Below, piece after piece: positions 1 through 7,622 of a stretch of 64,000 bases of DNA. Below the pieces are notes generated by a model. That model was not told the DNA's origin, searched no databases, and was given only the letters and a program-made list of their open reading frames with translations. Origin of the DNA: an uncultured Bacilli bacterium (GTDB taxonomy: Bacteria > Bacillota_I > Bacilli_A > RF39 > UBA660); the NCBI GenBank assembly GCA_934131175.1, contig CAKOZD010000001.1, positions 1 through 64,000 on the forward strand, in the 5' to 3' direction. Position 1 is the stretch's first letter; the number at the start of each line of letters is the position of its first letter. The position numbers and the translations under genes are program-made.

Positions 1-61
1 TGGGATGAATTCCAATTTATATCAAACTATTAAAATTTCAAATTTTTTCATTGACTTTTAA

Positions 62-281
62 TAGTTAGACTCCTAATAATAAAAGGATGATACCTAAAGG
101 AGTGCAAAAAGCACGGTACCATCCTTAATTTTACTTTATTTTTTAACGATGAAAGTATCACCGGAAACAATGTTTCTCCGAAGAGGTAGGAATCATACAA
201 GATTATCATTAAGTTCTCATTATCCTTAACTCACTGTACATAAGAGCTTATATAATTATGGTCTCTCCATGGATTTGAATT
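62..281 (-). promoter_or_regulatory. T-box riboswitch leader (gene lies off the left edge)
   Basis: The minus strand carries the T-box core AAGGATGGTACCGTGC (111-126). Its antiterminator is visible: AAGGA pairs with TCCTT and GTGC with GCAC, leaving the TGGTACC bulge that contacts the tRNA acceptor end. A competing terminator pairs GGATGGTACC with GGTATCATCC (83-92), followed by a U-rich run. T-boxes sense uncharged tRNA and control aminoacyl-tRNA synthetase, amino acid synthesis or transport genes. The stem I specifier codon could not be assigned with confidence. The regulated gene starts at or beyond base 1; a nine-codon frame from ATG at 49-51 ends within the window and is probably not the gene. 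Confidence 0.88.
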
Positions 282-287
282 TCTTCT

Positions 288-317
288 ATTCTATAATATT
301 ATATGTTTTTTTGTCAA
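288..317 (-). promoter_or_regulatory. Promoter of T-box leader
   Basis: On the minus strand a TTGACA box (312-317) and a TAGAAT box (288-293) are separated by 18 bp. It begins seven bases after the enolase stop codon, so the leader that follows is its own transcription unit rather than read-through from eno. The predicted start is near 281. Confidence 0.75.
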
Positions 318-323
318 GAAAAA

Positions 324-1550
324 TTATCTATTTAATTCTTCTTCAATTCTCATTAATTGATTATATTTACAAATTCTATCTGTTCTTGACATAGAACCAG
401 TCTTAATTTGTCCTAAATTTAATCCTACTGCTAAATCTGCAATTGTAGTATCTTCTGTTTCACCAGATCTATGTGAAATAATTGTAGCATAACCATGTTC
501 ACGAGCTAATTCAATAGTTTCTAATGTTTCAGTAATTGTACCAATTTGATTAACTTTTAATAAAATTGCATTTCCTGCATGATGATCAATTCCCATTTGT
601 AAACATTTCTTATTAGTAACAAATAAATCATCACCAACCAATTGAATTTTATCTCCTAATCTTTCAGTAACTTTTGTAAATCCATCCCAATCATTTTCAT
701 CTACTGGATCCTCAATAGAAATAATAGGATATTTATTAACTAATTCATCATAGAAATCTATTAATTCATCTGTAGTTAAACTTCTTCCTTCTCCTACAAG
801 ATTATATTTTCCATCTTTATAGAATTCACTAGCAGCAACATCAATTGCTAAGCATACATCTTTTCCTGGTTCATATCCTGCTTTTCTAATTGCTTCCATT
901 ATAAGTTCAAAACCTTCTGTATTAGATTGTAAATCAGGTGCAAAACCACCTTCATCTCCTACTCCAGTTGCTAAACCTTTTTCATTTAAAACTTTCTTTA
1001 ATGAATGGAATACTTCTGCTCCAACTCTTACTCTATCATGAATAGTATCTCTTTGTGGAATAATCATAAACTCTTGGAAATCAAGTTTGTTATCTGCATG
1101 AGCACCACCATTAATAATATTCATCATTGGTTTTGGCATAACAATTCCATCTCCAACATATCTATATAAAGGTTTTCCTTCATTTAATGCACTTGCTTTC
1201 ATTGCAGCCATAGAAATTCCTAAAATTGCATTAGCACCAAATTTAGATTTTGTTTCTGTACCATCTAAATTAATCATTGCGTAATCTAATTCTTTTTGAT
1301 TAGCAGCATCCATACCAATAACTAAATCTCTTAATGGTCCATTAACATTTTCAACTGCTTTTAAAACACCTTTACCATTAAATCTATCTCCACCATCACG
1401 TAATTCTAAAGCTTCACGTTCACCAGTTGATGCTCCTGATGGAACTGCAGCTCTTCCTAAAATTCCATTTTCTAAAATTACATCAACCTCTACAGTTGGA
1501 TTACCACGTGAGTCTAAAATTTCACGTCCAATTACATCTTTAATTTTCAA
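324..1550 (-). CDS. eno: Enolase
   Basis: Catalyses interconversion of 2-phosphoglycerate and phosphoenolpyruvate in glycolysis, in the cytoplasm. The family signatures are all present: REILDSRGNPTVEVDV at the N-terminus, GVGDEGGFAPDL, SIEDPVDENDW, QLVGDDLFVTN (metal ligands), LLKVNQIGT with the catalytic lysine, and SHRSGETEDT near the end. I place the start at a TTG (1548-1550), because AGGAGGG sits 8 bases upstream and the protein then begins MKIKDVIGRE, as enolases do. An in-frame ATG 45 bases upstream would add a non-homologous extension. The protein is 408 residues against about 430 usual. The customary gap-pgk-tpi neighbours are absent; femX lies divergently and a T-box unit lies downstream. 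Confidence 0.97.
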   Translation of the reverse strand: MKIKDVIGREILDSRGNPTVEVDVILENGILGRAAVPSGASTGEREALELRDGGDRFNGKGVLKAVENVNGPLRDLVIGMDAANQKELDYAMINLDGTETKSKFGANAILGISMAAMKASALNEGKPLYRYVGDGIVMPKPMMNIINGGAHADNKLDFQEFMIIPQRDTIHDRVRVGAEVFHSLKKVLNEKGLATGVGDEGGFAPDLQSNTEGFELIMEAIRKAGYEPGKDVCLAIDVAASEFYKDGKYNLVGEGRSLTTDELIDFYDELVNKYPIISIEDPVDENDWDGFTKVTERLGDKIQLVGDDLFVTNKKCLQMGIDHHAGNAILLKVNQIGTITETLETIELAREHGYATIISHRSGETEDTTIADLAVGLNLGQIKTGSMSRTDRICKYNQLMRIEEELNR

Positions 1551-1597
1551 ATAAATCCCTCCTAAATTTTTAGGTACACTTGTACCATTACTCATAT

Positions 1598-1627
1598 ATT
1601 ATATCACTTATCAGCATTATATAACAA
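1598..1627 (-). promoter_or_regulatory. Putative eno promoter
   Basis: A minus-strand TTGTTA (1622-1627) and TATAAT (1598-1603) with an 18 bp spacer lie upstream of eno. A second TATAAT occurs at 1616-1621. The short leader contains a GGTAC/GTACC hairpin (about 1572-1585) just before the ribosome binding site. Confidence 0.5.
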
Positions 1628-1683
1628 CAAATTACATAAATATTTAATCAAAATTTACAGCAAAAAAATATCATATAACAATA

Positions 1684-1713
1684 TTGTAAGAAACTTTTTT
1701 TATATGATATAAT
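1684..1713 (+). promoter_or_regulatory. Promoter of the FemABX gene
   Basis: Plus-strand TTGTAA (1684-1689) and TATAAT (1708-1713) have an 18 bp spacer and lie 26 bp before the start codon at 1739. The ribosome binding site is AGGGAGTG. It diverges from the eno promoter. Confidence 0.65.
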
Positions 1714-1738
1714 ATATCATGATAGGGAGTGTAACCAG

Positions 1739-2974
1739 ATGAAAATAGTTAAATTAAATTCAGCACAATTTGATAAATTTGCCTCATCTCATAAATATAG
1801 AAATTACTTCCAAAGTTCAATGTATGGTAATGTTATGAGTAAATTTGGATATCGTTCACAATACCTAGGTATAGTAAATGAATATAATAAGCTTATAGGC
1901 GCAACATTAATAATTTATAAAGAAGTATTTATGAAAAATAAAATAGCATATGCTCCAAGAGGAATACTATTTAATTATGAGAATAAAGATTCAATACTAG
2001 AGTTAGTAGAAAAATTAAAAAAAGTATTAGGAAAACAAGGTTTTATGCTTTTGAGAATGGATCCATATATTCCTTTAACTATTAGAGATTACCAAGGAAA
2101 TATTATTAATTTTAATAATAAAGGAAACGACATTATAAATAATTTAAAAAATGCAGGATTTTCATATAAAGGAAAAAACTTATATTTTGAGAATGAAAAA
2201 CCAAGATGGGAAGCATTAGTATTATTACAGCGAGATTTAAGAGATGCATTTGCTAAAATGGATAAACGTACAAGAAATAAAATTAGACGAGCAATGAACA
2301 GTGGTGTAGAAGTTGTAAAAGATGATTCTAAAAGTATAAATAAATTATATCAATTTGCAGGCAAAAAAGATAAAAAGCCTTTATCCTTTTATAAGGAAAT
2401 GGTAAATAAATTTGAAAATGATATAGAAATATATTATGCAAAAATTAATACTGAAAAATTCTTAATAAATAGTAGAAGAAGTTATGAAAAAGAAATTGAA
2501 TATAATGGGATATTAGCTGAAAGAGTTCAAGATATATCGTTGGATGAAAAAGAAAGAAATAATTATTTAAATAAAAAAATGGAATCAGATAAACTAATAA
2601 CAGCATATAAAAATAGTTTATTAGTTGCTACTGACTTATTAAAGAAAAATCCAGATGGACTAATTATCGGTGGTGCAATGATTATTAAATATGATGGGGC
2701 TGCTTATATATTTAGTGAAGGAATAGATGAATCATACGGATATTTAAATGCTAATTATTTAATTAGATGGCAATTAATAAATGACTATACAGAACAAGGA
2801 TTAAAATATATAAACTTAAATGCTATAGTTGGGGAATTTGAAAAGAAAAATCCGTATATGGGACTTAATGAATCAAAATTAGGTTTTAATGCAACAATTA
2901 CAGAATACATAGGAGAATTTGATATAGTTTTAAACAATTTTGCCTATAATTTATATAAAAAAATGAATAAGTAA
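1739..2974 (+). CDS. FemABX/MurM-type peptidoglycan bridge aminoacyltransferase
   Basis: A predicted aminoacyl-tRNA-dependent transferase that adds amino acids to the peptidoglycan stem peptide, acting on lipid II at the inner face of the membrane. The 411 residues match the usual family length. The TRNKIRRAMNSGVEV segment (about residue 180) is typical of the first acetyltransferase-like subdomain. It is followed by a charged helical stretch (about residues 225-290) resembling the coiled-coil arm, and by the second subdomain (GLIIGGAMIIKYDGAAYIFSEG). It is the only plus-strand gene in the window and converges on tuf. Family assignment is firm; the amino acid added and the exact subfamily (FemA, FemX or MurM) cannot be read from sequence alone. 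Confidence 0.88.
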   Translation: MKIVKLNSAQFDKFASSHKYRNYFQSSMYGNVMSKFGYRSQYLGIVNEYNKLIGATLIIYKEVFMKNKIAYAPRGILFNYENKDSILELVEKLKKVLGKQGFMLLRMDPYIPLTIRDYQGNIINFNNKGNDIINNLKNAGFSYKGKNLYFENEKPRWEALVLLQRDLRDAFAKMDKRTRNKIRRAMNSGVEVVKDDSKSINKLYQFAGKKDKKPLSFYKEMVNKFENDIEIYYAKINTEKFLINSRRSYEKEIEYNGILAERVQDISLDEKERNNYLNKKMESDKLITAYKNSLLVATDLLKKNPDGLIIGGAMIIKYDGAAYIFSEGIDESYGYLNANYLIRWQLINDYTEQGLKYINLNAIVGEFEKKNPYMGLNESKLGFNATITEYIGEFDIVLNNFAYNLYKKMNK

Positions 2975-2995
2975 CATTATTCCTTTTTTTTGCAA

Positions 2996-3022
2996 AAAAA
3001 AGAACCTTAACAGGCTCTTTTT
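2996..3022. terminator. Bidirectional terminator between femX and tuf
   Basis: AGAACC and GGCTCT form a hairpin around TTAACA (3001-3018), flanked by A-rich and T-rich tracts on both sides. It can therefore end both the plus-strand femX transcript and the minus-strand tuf transcript. Confidence 0.8.
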
Positions 3023-3029
3023 AATTTAA

Positions 3030-4214
3030 TTATTCAACGATTTCAGTTACGCTACCAGCACCAACAGTACGTCCACCTTCACGGATAGAGAACTTAGTAC
3101 CTTGTTCAAGAGCGATTGAGTGAATTAATTCAACACTCATATCAACATTATCTCCTGGCATAACCATTTCAGTTCCTTCTGGTAAAGTGATAACACCTGT
3201 AACATCAGTAGTTCTGAAATAGAATTGAGGACGATAGTTGTTGAAGAATGGAGTATGACGTCCACCTTCTTCTTTACTTAATACGTATACTTGTCCTTTG
3301 AATTTATGATGTGGAGTAACAGATCCTGGTTTAGCAAGAACTTGTCCTCTTTCAACTTCTTCACGAGCAACACCACGTAATAATACTCCAGCGTTATCTC
3401 CTGCTTCAGCAAAGTCTAATTGTTTACGGAACATTTCAATTCCTGTAACAACAGTCTTCTTAGTTGGTTTAATACCAACGATTTCAACTTCATCATTAAG
3501 TTTTAATGTACCACGTTCAACACGTCCAGTAACAACTGTTCCACGTCCTGTAATAGTGAATACATCTTCAATACTCATTAAGAATGGTTTGTCGTTGTCT
3601 CTTTCAGGTGTTGGAATCCATGTATCAACAGCTTCCATAAGTTCATCAATCTTTGGTGTCCATTCTGGATCTCCTTCAAGAGCTTTTAATGCAGAACCAC
3701 GAATAATTGGAGTATCGTCTCCTTCGAAACCATATTCGTTTAATAAATCACGAATTTCCATTTCTACTAAATCTAATAATTCTGGATCGTCAACCATATC
3801 ACACTTATTCATGAATACAACCATTTTAGGTACTCCAACTTGACGAGCAAGTAAGATATGTTCACGAGTTTGTGCCATTGGTCCATCAGTAGCAGCAATA
3901 ACTAAGATAGCTCCATCCATTTGAGCAGCACCAGTAATCATATTCTTAACATAGTCAGCATGTCCTGGGCAGTCAACGTGAGCGTAATGTCTAGCATCAG
4001 TACTATACTCGATATGAGCAGTATTAATAGTGATACCACGATCTCTTTCTTCTGGTGCTTTATCAATGTTAGCGAAGTCAACAGCAGCATTACCGTTTTT
4101 ACCAGCTAAACATTTTGAAATAGCAGCAGTTAATGTAGTTTTACCATGATCTACGTGTCCAATTGTACCAATGTTAACATGTGGTTTTGAACGATCAAAT
4201 TTTTCTTTTGCCAT
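3030..4214 (-). CDS. tuf: Elongation factor Tu
   Basis: A GTPase that delivers aminoacyl-tRNA to the ribosomal A site. The 394 residues match the standard length. The G motifs are clear: GHVDHGKT (G1), GITINTAH (G2), DCPGHADYV (G3), NKCDMVD (G4) and the GSALKALEG region (G5), followed by the two beta-barrel domains. AGGAGG lies upstream of the ATG. It is the last gene of the str operon after fusA, with an 81 bp gap, and ends at the shared terminator. Confidence 0.99.
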   Translation of the reverse strand: MAKEKFDRSKPHVNIGTIGHVDHGKTTLTAAISKCLAGKNGNAAVDFANIDKAPEERDRGITINTAHIEYSTDARHYAHVDCPGHADYVKNMITGAAQMDGAILVIAATDGPMAQTREHILLARQVGVPKMVVFMNKCDMVDDPELLDLVEMEIRDLLNEYGFEGDDTPIIRGSALKALEGDPEWTPKIDELMEAVDTWIPTPERDNDKPFLMSIEDVFTITGRGTVVTGRVERGTLKLNDEVEIVGIKPTKKTVVTGIEMFRKQLDFAEAGDNAGVLLRGVAREEVERGQVLAKPGSVTPHHKFKGQVYVLSKEEGGRHTPFFNNYRPQFYFRTTDVTGVITLPEGTEMVMPGDNVDMSVELIHSIALEQGTKFSIREGGRTVGAGSVTEIVE

Positions 4215-4295
4215 AATAATTTCCTCCTTATTTATTTACAACTTATATTTTATCTAATAATTGAAAAAGTTTCAACTATTTTGATACACTTTTAA

Positions 4296-6365
4296 TTAAT
4301 TTCCACTCTTTTTAATTATTTCTTCAGCAATATTTTTTGGAACTTCTTCATAATGATCAAAGAACATTACGAATGTTGCTCTACCTTGTGTATTAGAACG
4401 TAAGTTAGTAGCATATCCAAACATTTCTGAAAGTGGAACCATAGCACTAAGCTTAACAGCATTTCCTTGAGTTTCTTGTCCTAGTGGTTTACCACGACGA
4501 GAAGTTAAATCACCCATTACATTTCCAAAATATTCATCTGGAGTTGTAACATCAACTTTCATTATTGGCTCAAGTAAAACTGGATTACATTTGTTTTTAG
4601 CTTCTTTTAATGCAAAACTAGCTGCAATTTTGAAAGCCATTTCGTTAGAGTCTACATCATGATATGAACCATCGAATAATGTACACTTAACATCTATCAT
4701 AGGATATCCTGCAAGTACACCTGTTTGTAATGCTTCTTGTAATCCTTTATCAACAACTGGAATATATTCACGAGGAACAACACCACCAACGATTTGGTCA
4801 ACGAACTCATATCCTTTATCAGGATTTGGCTCAAATTTAACCCAAACGTGTCCATATTGTCCACGACCACCAGATTGTTTAATATACTTACCTTCACAAT
4901 CAGCAGCTTGCTTAATTGTTTCACGATAAGCAACTTGTGGAGCACCAACATTTGCTTCAACATTAAATTCACGTCTCATACGATCAACTAAAACGTCTAA
5001 GTGTAATTCACCCATACCTGCAATAACAGTTTGACCTGTTTCATGATCTGTATGAACTTTGAAAGTTGGATCTTCTTCAGCAAGTTTTTGTAAAGCTAAA
5101 GCCATCTTATCTTGATCAGCCTTTGATTTTGGTTCAACAGCTAATTGGATAACTGGTTCTGGTACTTGTAAACTTTCAAGAATAATTGCCTTCTTTTCAT
5201 CACATAATGTATCACCTGTAGTTGTATTTTTAAGTCCAACTGCAGCAGCAATATCTCCTGTATATACATCACTAATTTCTTTACGATGATTAGCATGCAT
5301 TTGAAGAATACGTCCAATTCTTTCTTTTGTATCTTTTGTAGAGTTTAATACATAAGAACCACTAGCTAAGTGACCTGAATAAACTCTGAAGAATGTTAAA
5401 CGTCCAACAAATGGATCTGTCATAACTTTAAAAGCTAAAGCTGCAAATGGTTCACTATCACTAGGATGACGAACTGCATCTTCTCCATCTAAAGTAGTTC
5501 CTTTAATAGATTCAATATCTAATGGACTTGGTAAATAATCAAGAACTGCATCAAGTAATAACTTAATACCTTTGTTTCCTAATGCTGTACCACACATAAC
5601 TGGGAAGAATTCAGCAGCTAAAGTACCTTTTCTAATTGCTTTCTTAATCATTTCGATAGAAACTTCTCCACCTTCTAAGTATGTTTCCATCATTTCATCA
5701 TCAAATTCAGCAACAGCATCAATTAATTCTGCTCTTTTTTCTTCTGCGATTTCTTTTAAATCAGCAGGAATTTCGATTTCTTCAGCATTTTCAGCTTGTT
5801 GTCCATCGTAATGATAAGCCTTCATAGTAACTAAATCAATAACTCCATTGAATTCAGATTCAGCACCAATTGGCCATTCAATTGGTTTAGAATTAACTCC
5901 TAAACGATCTTTAATAGTTTTTAAACTATATTCAAAATTAGCACCCATCTTGTCCATCTTATTTGCAAAAATAATTCTTGGAACCTTAAATTCAGATGCT
6001 TGTCTCCAAACTGTTTCAGTTTGTGGTTCAACTCCAGCTTGTGCATCGATTAATGCTACTGCACCATCAAGTACACGAAGTGATCTTGAAACTTCAATAG
6101 TAAAGTCTACGTGACCTGGAGTATCGATAATATTTAGACGATAACCTTTCCAGTGAGCTGTTGTAGCAGCAGAAGTGATAGTAATACCACGTTCTTGTTC
6201 TTGTGCCATCCAGTCCATTTGAGATTCACCATCATGAGTCTCACCAATTTTATGAGTAACTCCTGTATGGAATAAGATTCTTTCAGTACAAGTAGTTTTA
6301 CCTGCATCGATATGAGCCATTATTCCGATATTTCTTGTCTTCTCTAAAGACGTATCTCTTGCCAT
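4296..6365 (-). CDS. fusA: Elongation factor G
   Basis: The translocase GTPase of the ribosome. At 689 residues it has the standard length. Motifs are AHIDAGKTT (G1, near residue 17), RGITITSAA (G2), DTPGHVDF (G3) and NKMDKMG (G4). The C-terminal domains carry the conserved GMGELHLDVLVDRM and GQYGHVWV segments. It follows rpsG by 13 bp in the str operon. Confidence 0.99.
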   Translation of the reverse strand: MARDTSLEKTRNIGIMAHIDAGKTTCTERILFHTGVTHKIGETHDGESQMDWMAQEQERGITITSAATTAHWKGYRLNIIDTPGHVDFTIEVSRSLRVLDGAVALIDAQAGVEPQTETVWRQASEFKVPRIIFANKMDKMGANFEYSLKTIKDRLGVNSKPIEWPIGAESEFNGVIDLVTMKAYHYDGQQAENAEEIEIPADLKEIAEEKRAELIDAVAEFDDEMMETYLEGGEVSIEMIKKAIRKGTLAAEFFPVMCGTALGNKGIKLLLDAVLDYLPSPLDIESIKGTTLDGEDAVRHPSDSEPFAALAFKVMTDPFVGRLTFFRVYSGHLASGSYVLNSTKDTKERIGRILQMHANHRKEISDVYTGDIAAAVGLKNTTTGDTLCDEKKAIILESLQVPEPVIQLAVEPKSKADQDKMALALQKLAEEDPTFKVHTDHETGQTVIAGMGELHLDVLVDRMRREFNVEANVGAPQVAYRETIKQAADCEGKYIKQSGGRGQYGHVWVKFEPNPDKGYEFVDQIVGGVVPREYIPVVDKGLQEALQTGVLAGYPMIDVKCTLFDGSYHDVDSNEMAFKIAASFALKEAKNKCNPVLLEPIMKVDVTTPDEYFGNVMGDLTSRRGKPLGQETQGNAVKLSAMVPLSEMFGYATNLRSNTQGRATFVMFFDHYEEVPKNIAEEIIKKSGN

Positions 6366-6378
6366 ATATTACTCCTTC

Positions 6379-6846
6379 CTACCATCTATAATGAGCGAAA
6401 GCCTTATTAGCTTCAGCCATTCTATGAGTATCTTCACGTTTTTTAACTGCTGCACCTGTACCATTTGATGCATCAATAATTTCATTAGCTAAATTATCAG
6501 CCATACCTCTTCCACCGCGTTCACGAGAATACTTTGTTAACCATCTTAAAGCTAAAGCTTGGCTTCTAGCAGGTGTAACCTCGATTGGTACTTGGTAATT
6601 TGAACCACCAACACGACGACTCTTAACTTCTAATTGAGGTTTAATATTTTCCATAGCAGCTTCAAATACTTCTAAAGCTTCTTTTCCAGTCTTTTCTTTA
6701 ACTTTATCAAAAGCTTCATAAACTATACTTTGAGCTGTACCTTTTTTACCATCTAACATAATAGTGTTAATTAGTTTTGCAACTACTTGTGACTTATATA
6801 TTGGATCTGGTAAAATACTTCTTTTTGTTGCACGTCTTTTACGCAT
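6379..6846 (-). CDS. rpsG: 30S ribosomal protein S7
   Basis: Primary 16S rRNA binding protein of the small subunit head. I start at the ATG at 6844-6846, which has GGGAGGA upstream and gives MRKRRATKRSI and 155 residues, the family norm; an upstream in-frame ATG would add six unconserved residues. Signature segments include LPDPIYKSQVVAKLIN, VGGSNYQVPIEV and the C-terminal AFAHYRW. It lies between rpsL (39 bp gap) and fusA. Confidence 0.98.
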   Translation of the reverse strand: MRKRRATKRSILPDPIYKSQVVAKLINTIMLDGKKGTAQSIVYEAFDKVKEKTGKEALEVFEAAMENIKPQLEVKSRRVGGSNYQVPIEVTPARSQALALRWLTKYSRERGGRGMADNLANEIIDASNGTGAAVKKREDTHRMAEANKAFAHYRW

Positions 6847-6885
6847 TTTAAATCCTCCCTTCAAATATTTTAATTTAACTTATTT

Positions 6886-7296
6886 TTATTTTCCTTTTTT
6901 AGCACCGTATTTACTACGTCCTTGCTTACGATCTTTAACACCAGCTGTATCTAATGTACCACGAATAATATGATAACGAACTCCGATAAGGTCTTTAACA
7001 CGACCACCACGAATTAATACAACACTATGTTCTTGTAAGTTGTGTCCAATTCCTGGAATATAAGTATCAACTTCTTTTCCATTTGATAAACGAACACGAG
7101 CGTATTTACGTAATGCAGAGTTTGGTTTTTTAGGTGTTTTTGTACCAACACGAGTACAAACTCCACGTTTTTGAGGAGCGTTAGTATCTGTAGCTTTTTT
7201 CTTAATAGTATTTAAACCAATACCAAGTACTGGAGCTTTACTCTTTCTAACTTTGTCCTTACGATTTTTACGAACTAATTGGTTAATTGTAGGCAT
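6886..7296 (-). CDS. rpsL: 30S ribosomal protein S12
   Basis: Decoding-centre protein; 136 residues. The conserved loop TPKKPNSALRKYARVRL keeps the lysine at the streptomycin position, so the sequence looks wild type for that drug. It is the first gene of the str operon, behind its own promoter and a leader of about 90 bases with a possible attenuator. The usual rplGB (ybxF) gene between rpoC and rpsL is missing here. Confidence 0.98.
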   Translation of the reverse strand: MPTINQLVRKNRKDKVRKSKAPVLGIGLNTIKKKATDTNAPQKRGVCTRVGTKTPKKPNSALRKYARVRLSNGKEVDTYIPGIGHNLQEHSVVLIRGGRVKDLIGVRYHIIRGTLDTAGVKDRKQGRSKYGAKKGK

Positions 7297-7344
7297 TAAA
7301 TCAATCTCCTTTCTTTACACATATCCAGGTGTATCATTTTACCC

Positions 7345-7380
7345 TTTAAATAAAACTTTGCCTAAAGCAAAGCTATTTAA
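7345..7380 (-). promoter_or_regulatory. Possible attenuator hairpin in the rpsL leader
   Basis: In the rpsL 5' leader CTTTGC and GCAAAG form a hairpin followed directly by a U-rich run. Downstream lies a seven-codon frame with its own ATG that also forms an ACAC/GUGU stem. This looks like an attenuator, but no known leader family was recognised. Confidence 0.4.
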
Positions 7381-7391
7381 TCAGCACTAAT

Positions 7392-7420
7392 AATATAACA
7401 CGATGAAGTTTTAAAGTCAA
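7392..7420 (-). promoter_or_regulatory. str operon promoter
   Basis: Minus-strand TTGACT (7415-7420) and TATATT (7392-7397) with a 17 bp spacer. It lies just after the small membrane protein gene and drives rpsL-rpsG-fusA-tuf from about 7385. Confidence 0.82.
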
Positions 7421-7429
7421 CATTTTTTA

Positions 7430-7552
7430 TTATAAATTATTAAGTCCATTATATACACACATAATAGCAATTATAATTAAAAATACAACAAATGCTATCA
7501 TGAAACCTATCATTGTAGATAATCCCCAACCCTTGTTATTCAATTTTTTCAT
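7430..7552 (-). CDS. Small single-pass membrane protein, 40 residues
   Basis: A short gene with a good ribosome binding site (AGGTGA, four bases before ATG). The product starts MKKLNNKGWGLSTMIGFMIA and continues as one hydrophobic helix (about residues 13-34) with a short polar tail. The N-terminal charged stretch followed by G-W-G-L and a hydrophobic helix recalls prepilin-like leaders, but the conserved glutamate of type IV pilins is absent. It sits between rpoC and rpsL, where B. subtilis has rplGB and where the rpoC terminator already separates transcripts. Function unknown; I am confident that it is coding, less so about its relatives. Confidence 0.65.
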   Translation of the reverse strand: MKKLNNKGWGLSTMIGFMIAFVVFLIIIAIMCVYNGLNNL

Positions 7553-7598
7553 TTTATCACCTAAGATAATAATACAAAATTAATTTAAAATTGTAAAG

Positions 7599-7622
7599 AA
7601 AAAGGAGTAGATTAACTACTCC
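7599..7622 (-). terminator. rpoC terminator overlapping the stop codon
   Basis: GGAGTAG (7616-7622, containing the rpoC TAG stop) pairs with CTACTCC (7604-7610) around a five-base loop, followed by a T run. Confidence 0.85.

Noticed and set aside
1..60. A nine-codon frame starting ATG at 49-51 on the minus strand after the T-box
   Set aside because: Too short to be the regulated gene and its distance from AGGAG is long; the real gene probably starts at or beyond the edge.
3556..3843. Plus-strand frame opposite tuf, and similar frames opposite fusA, rpoB, rpoC and metG
   Set aside because: Shadows of highly conserved genes on the other strand, with no ribosome binding sites.
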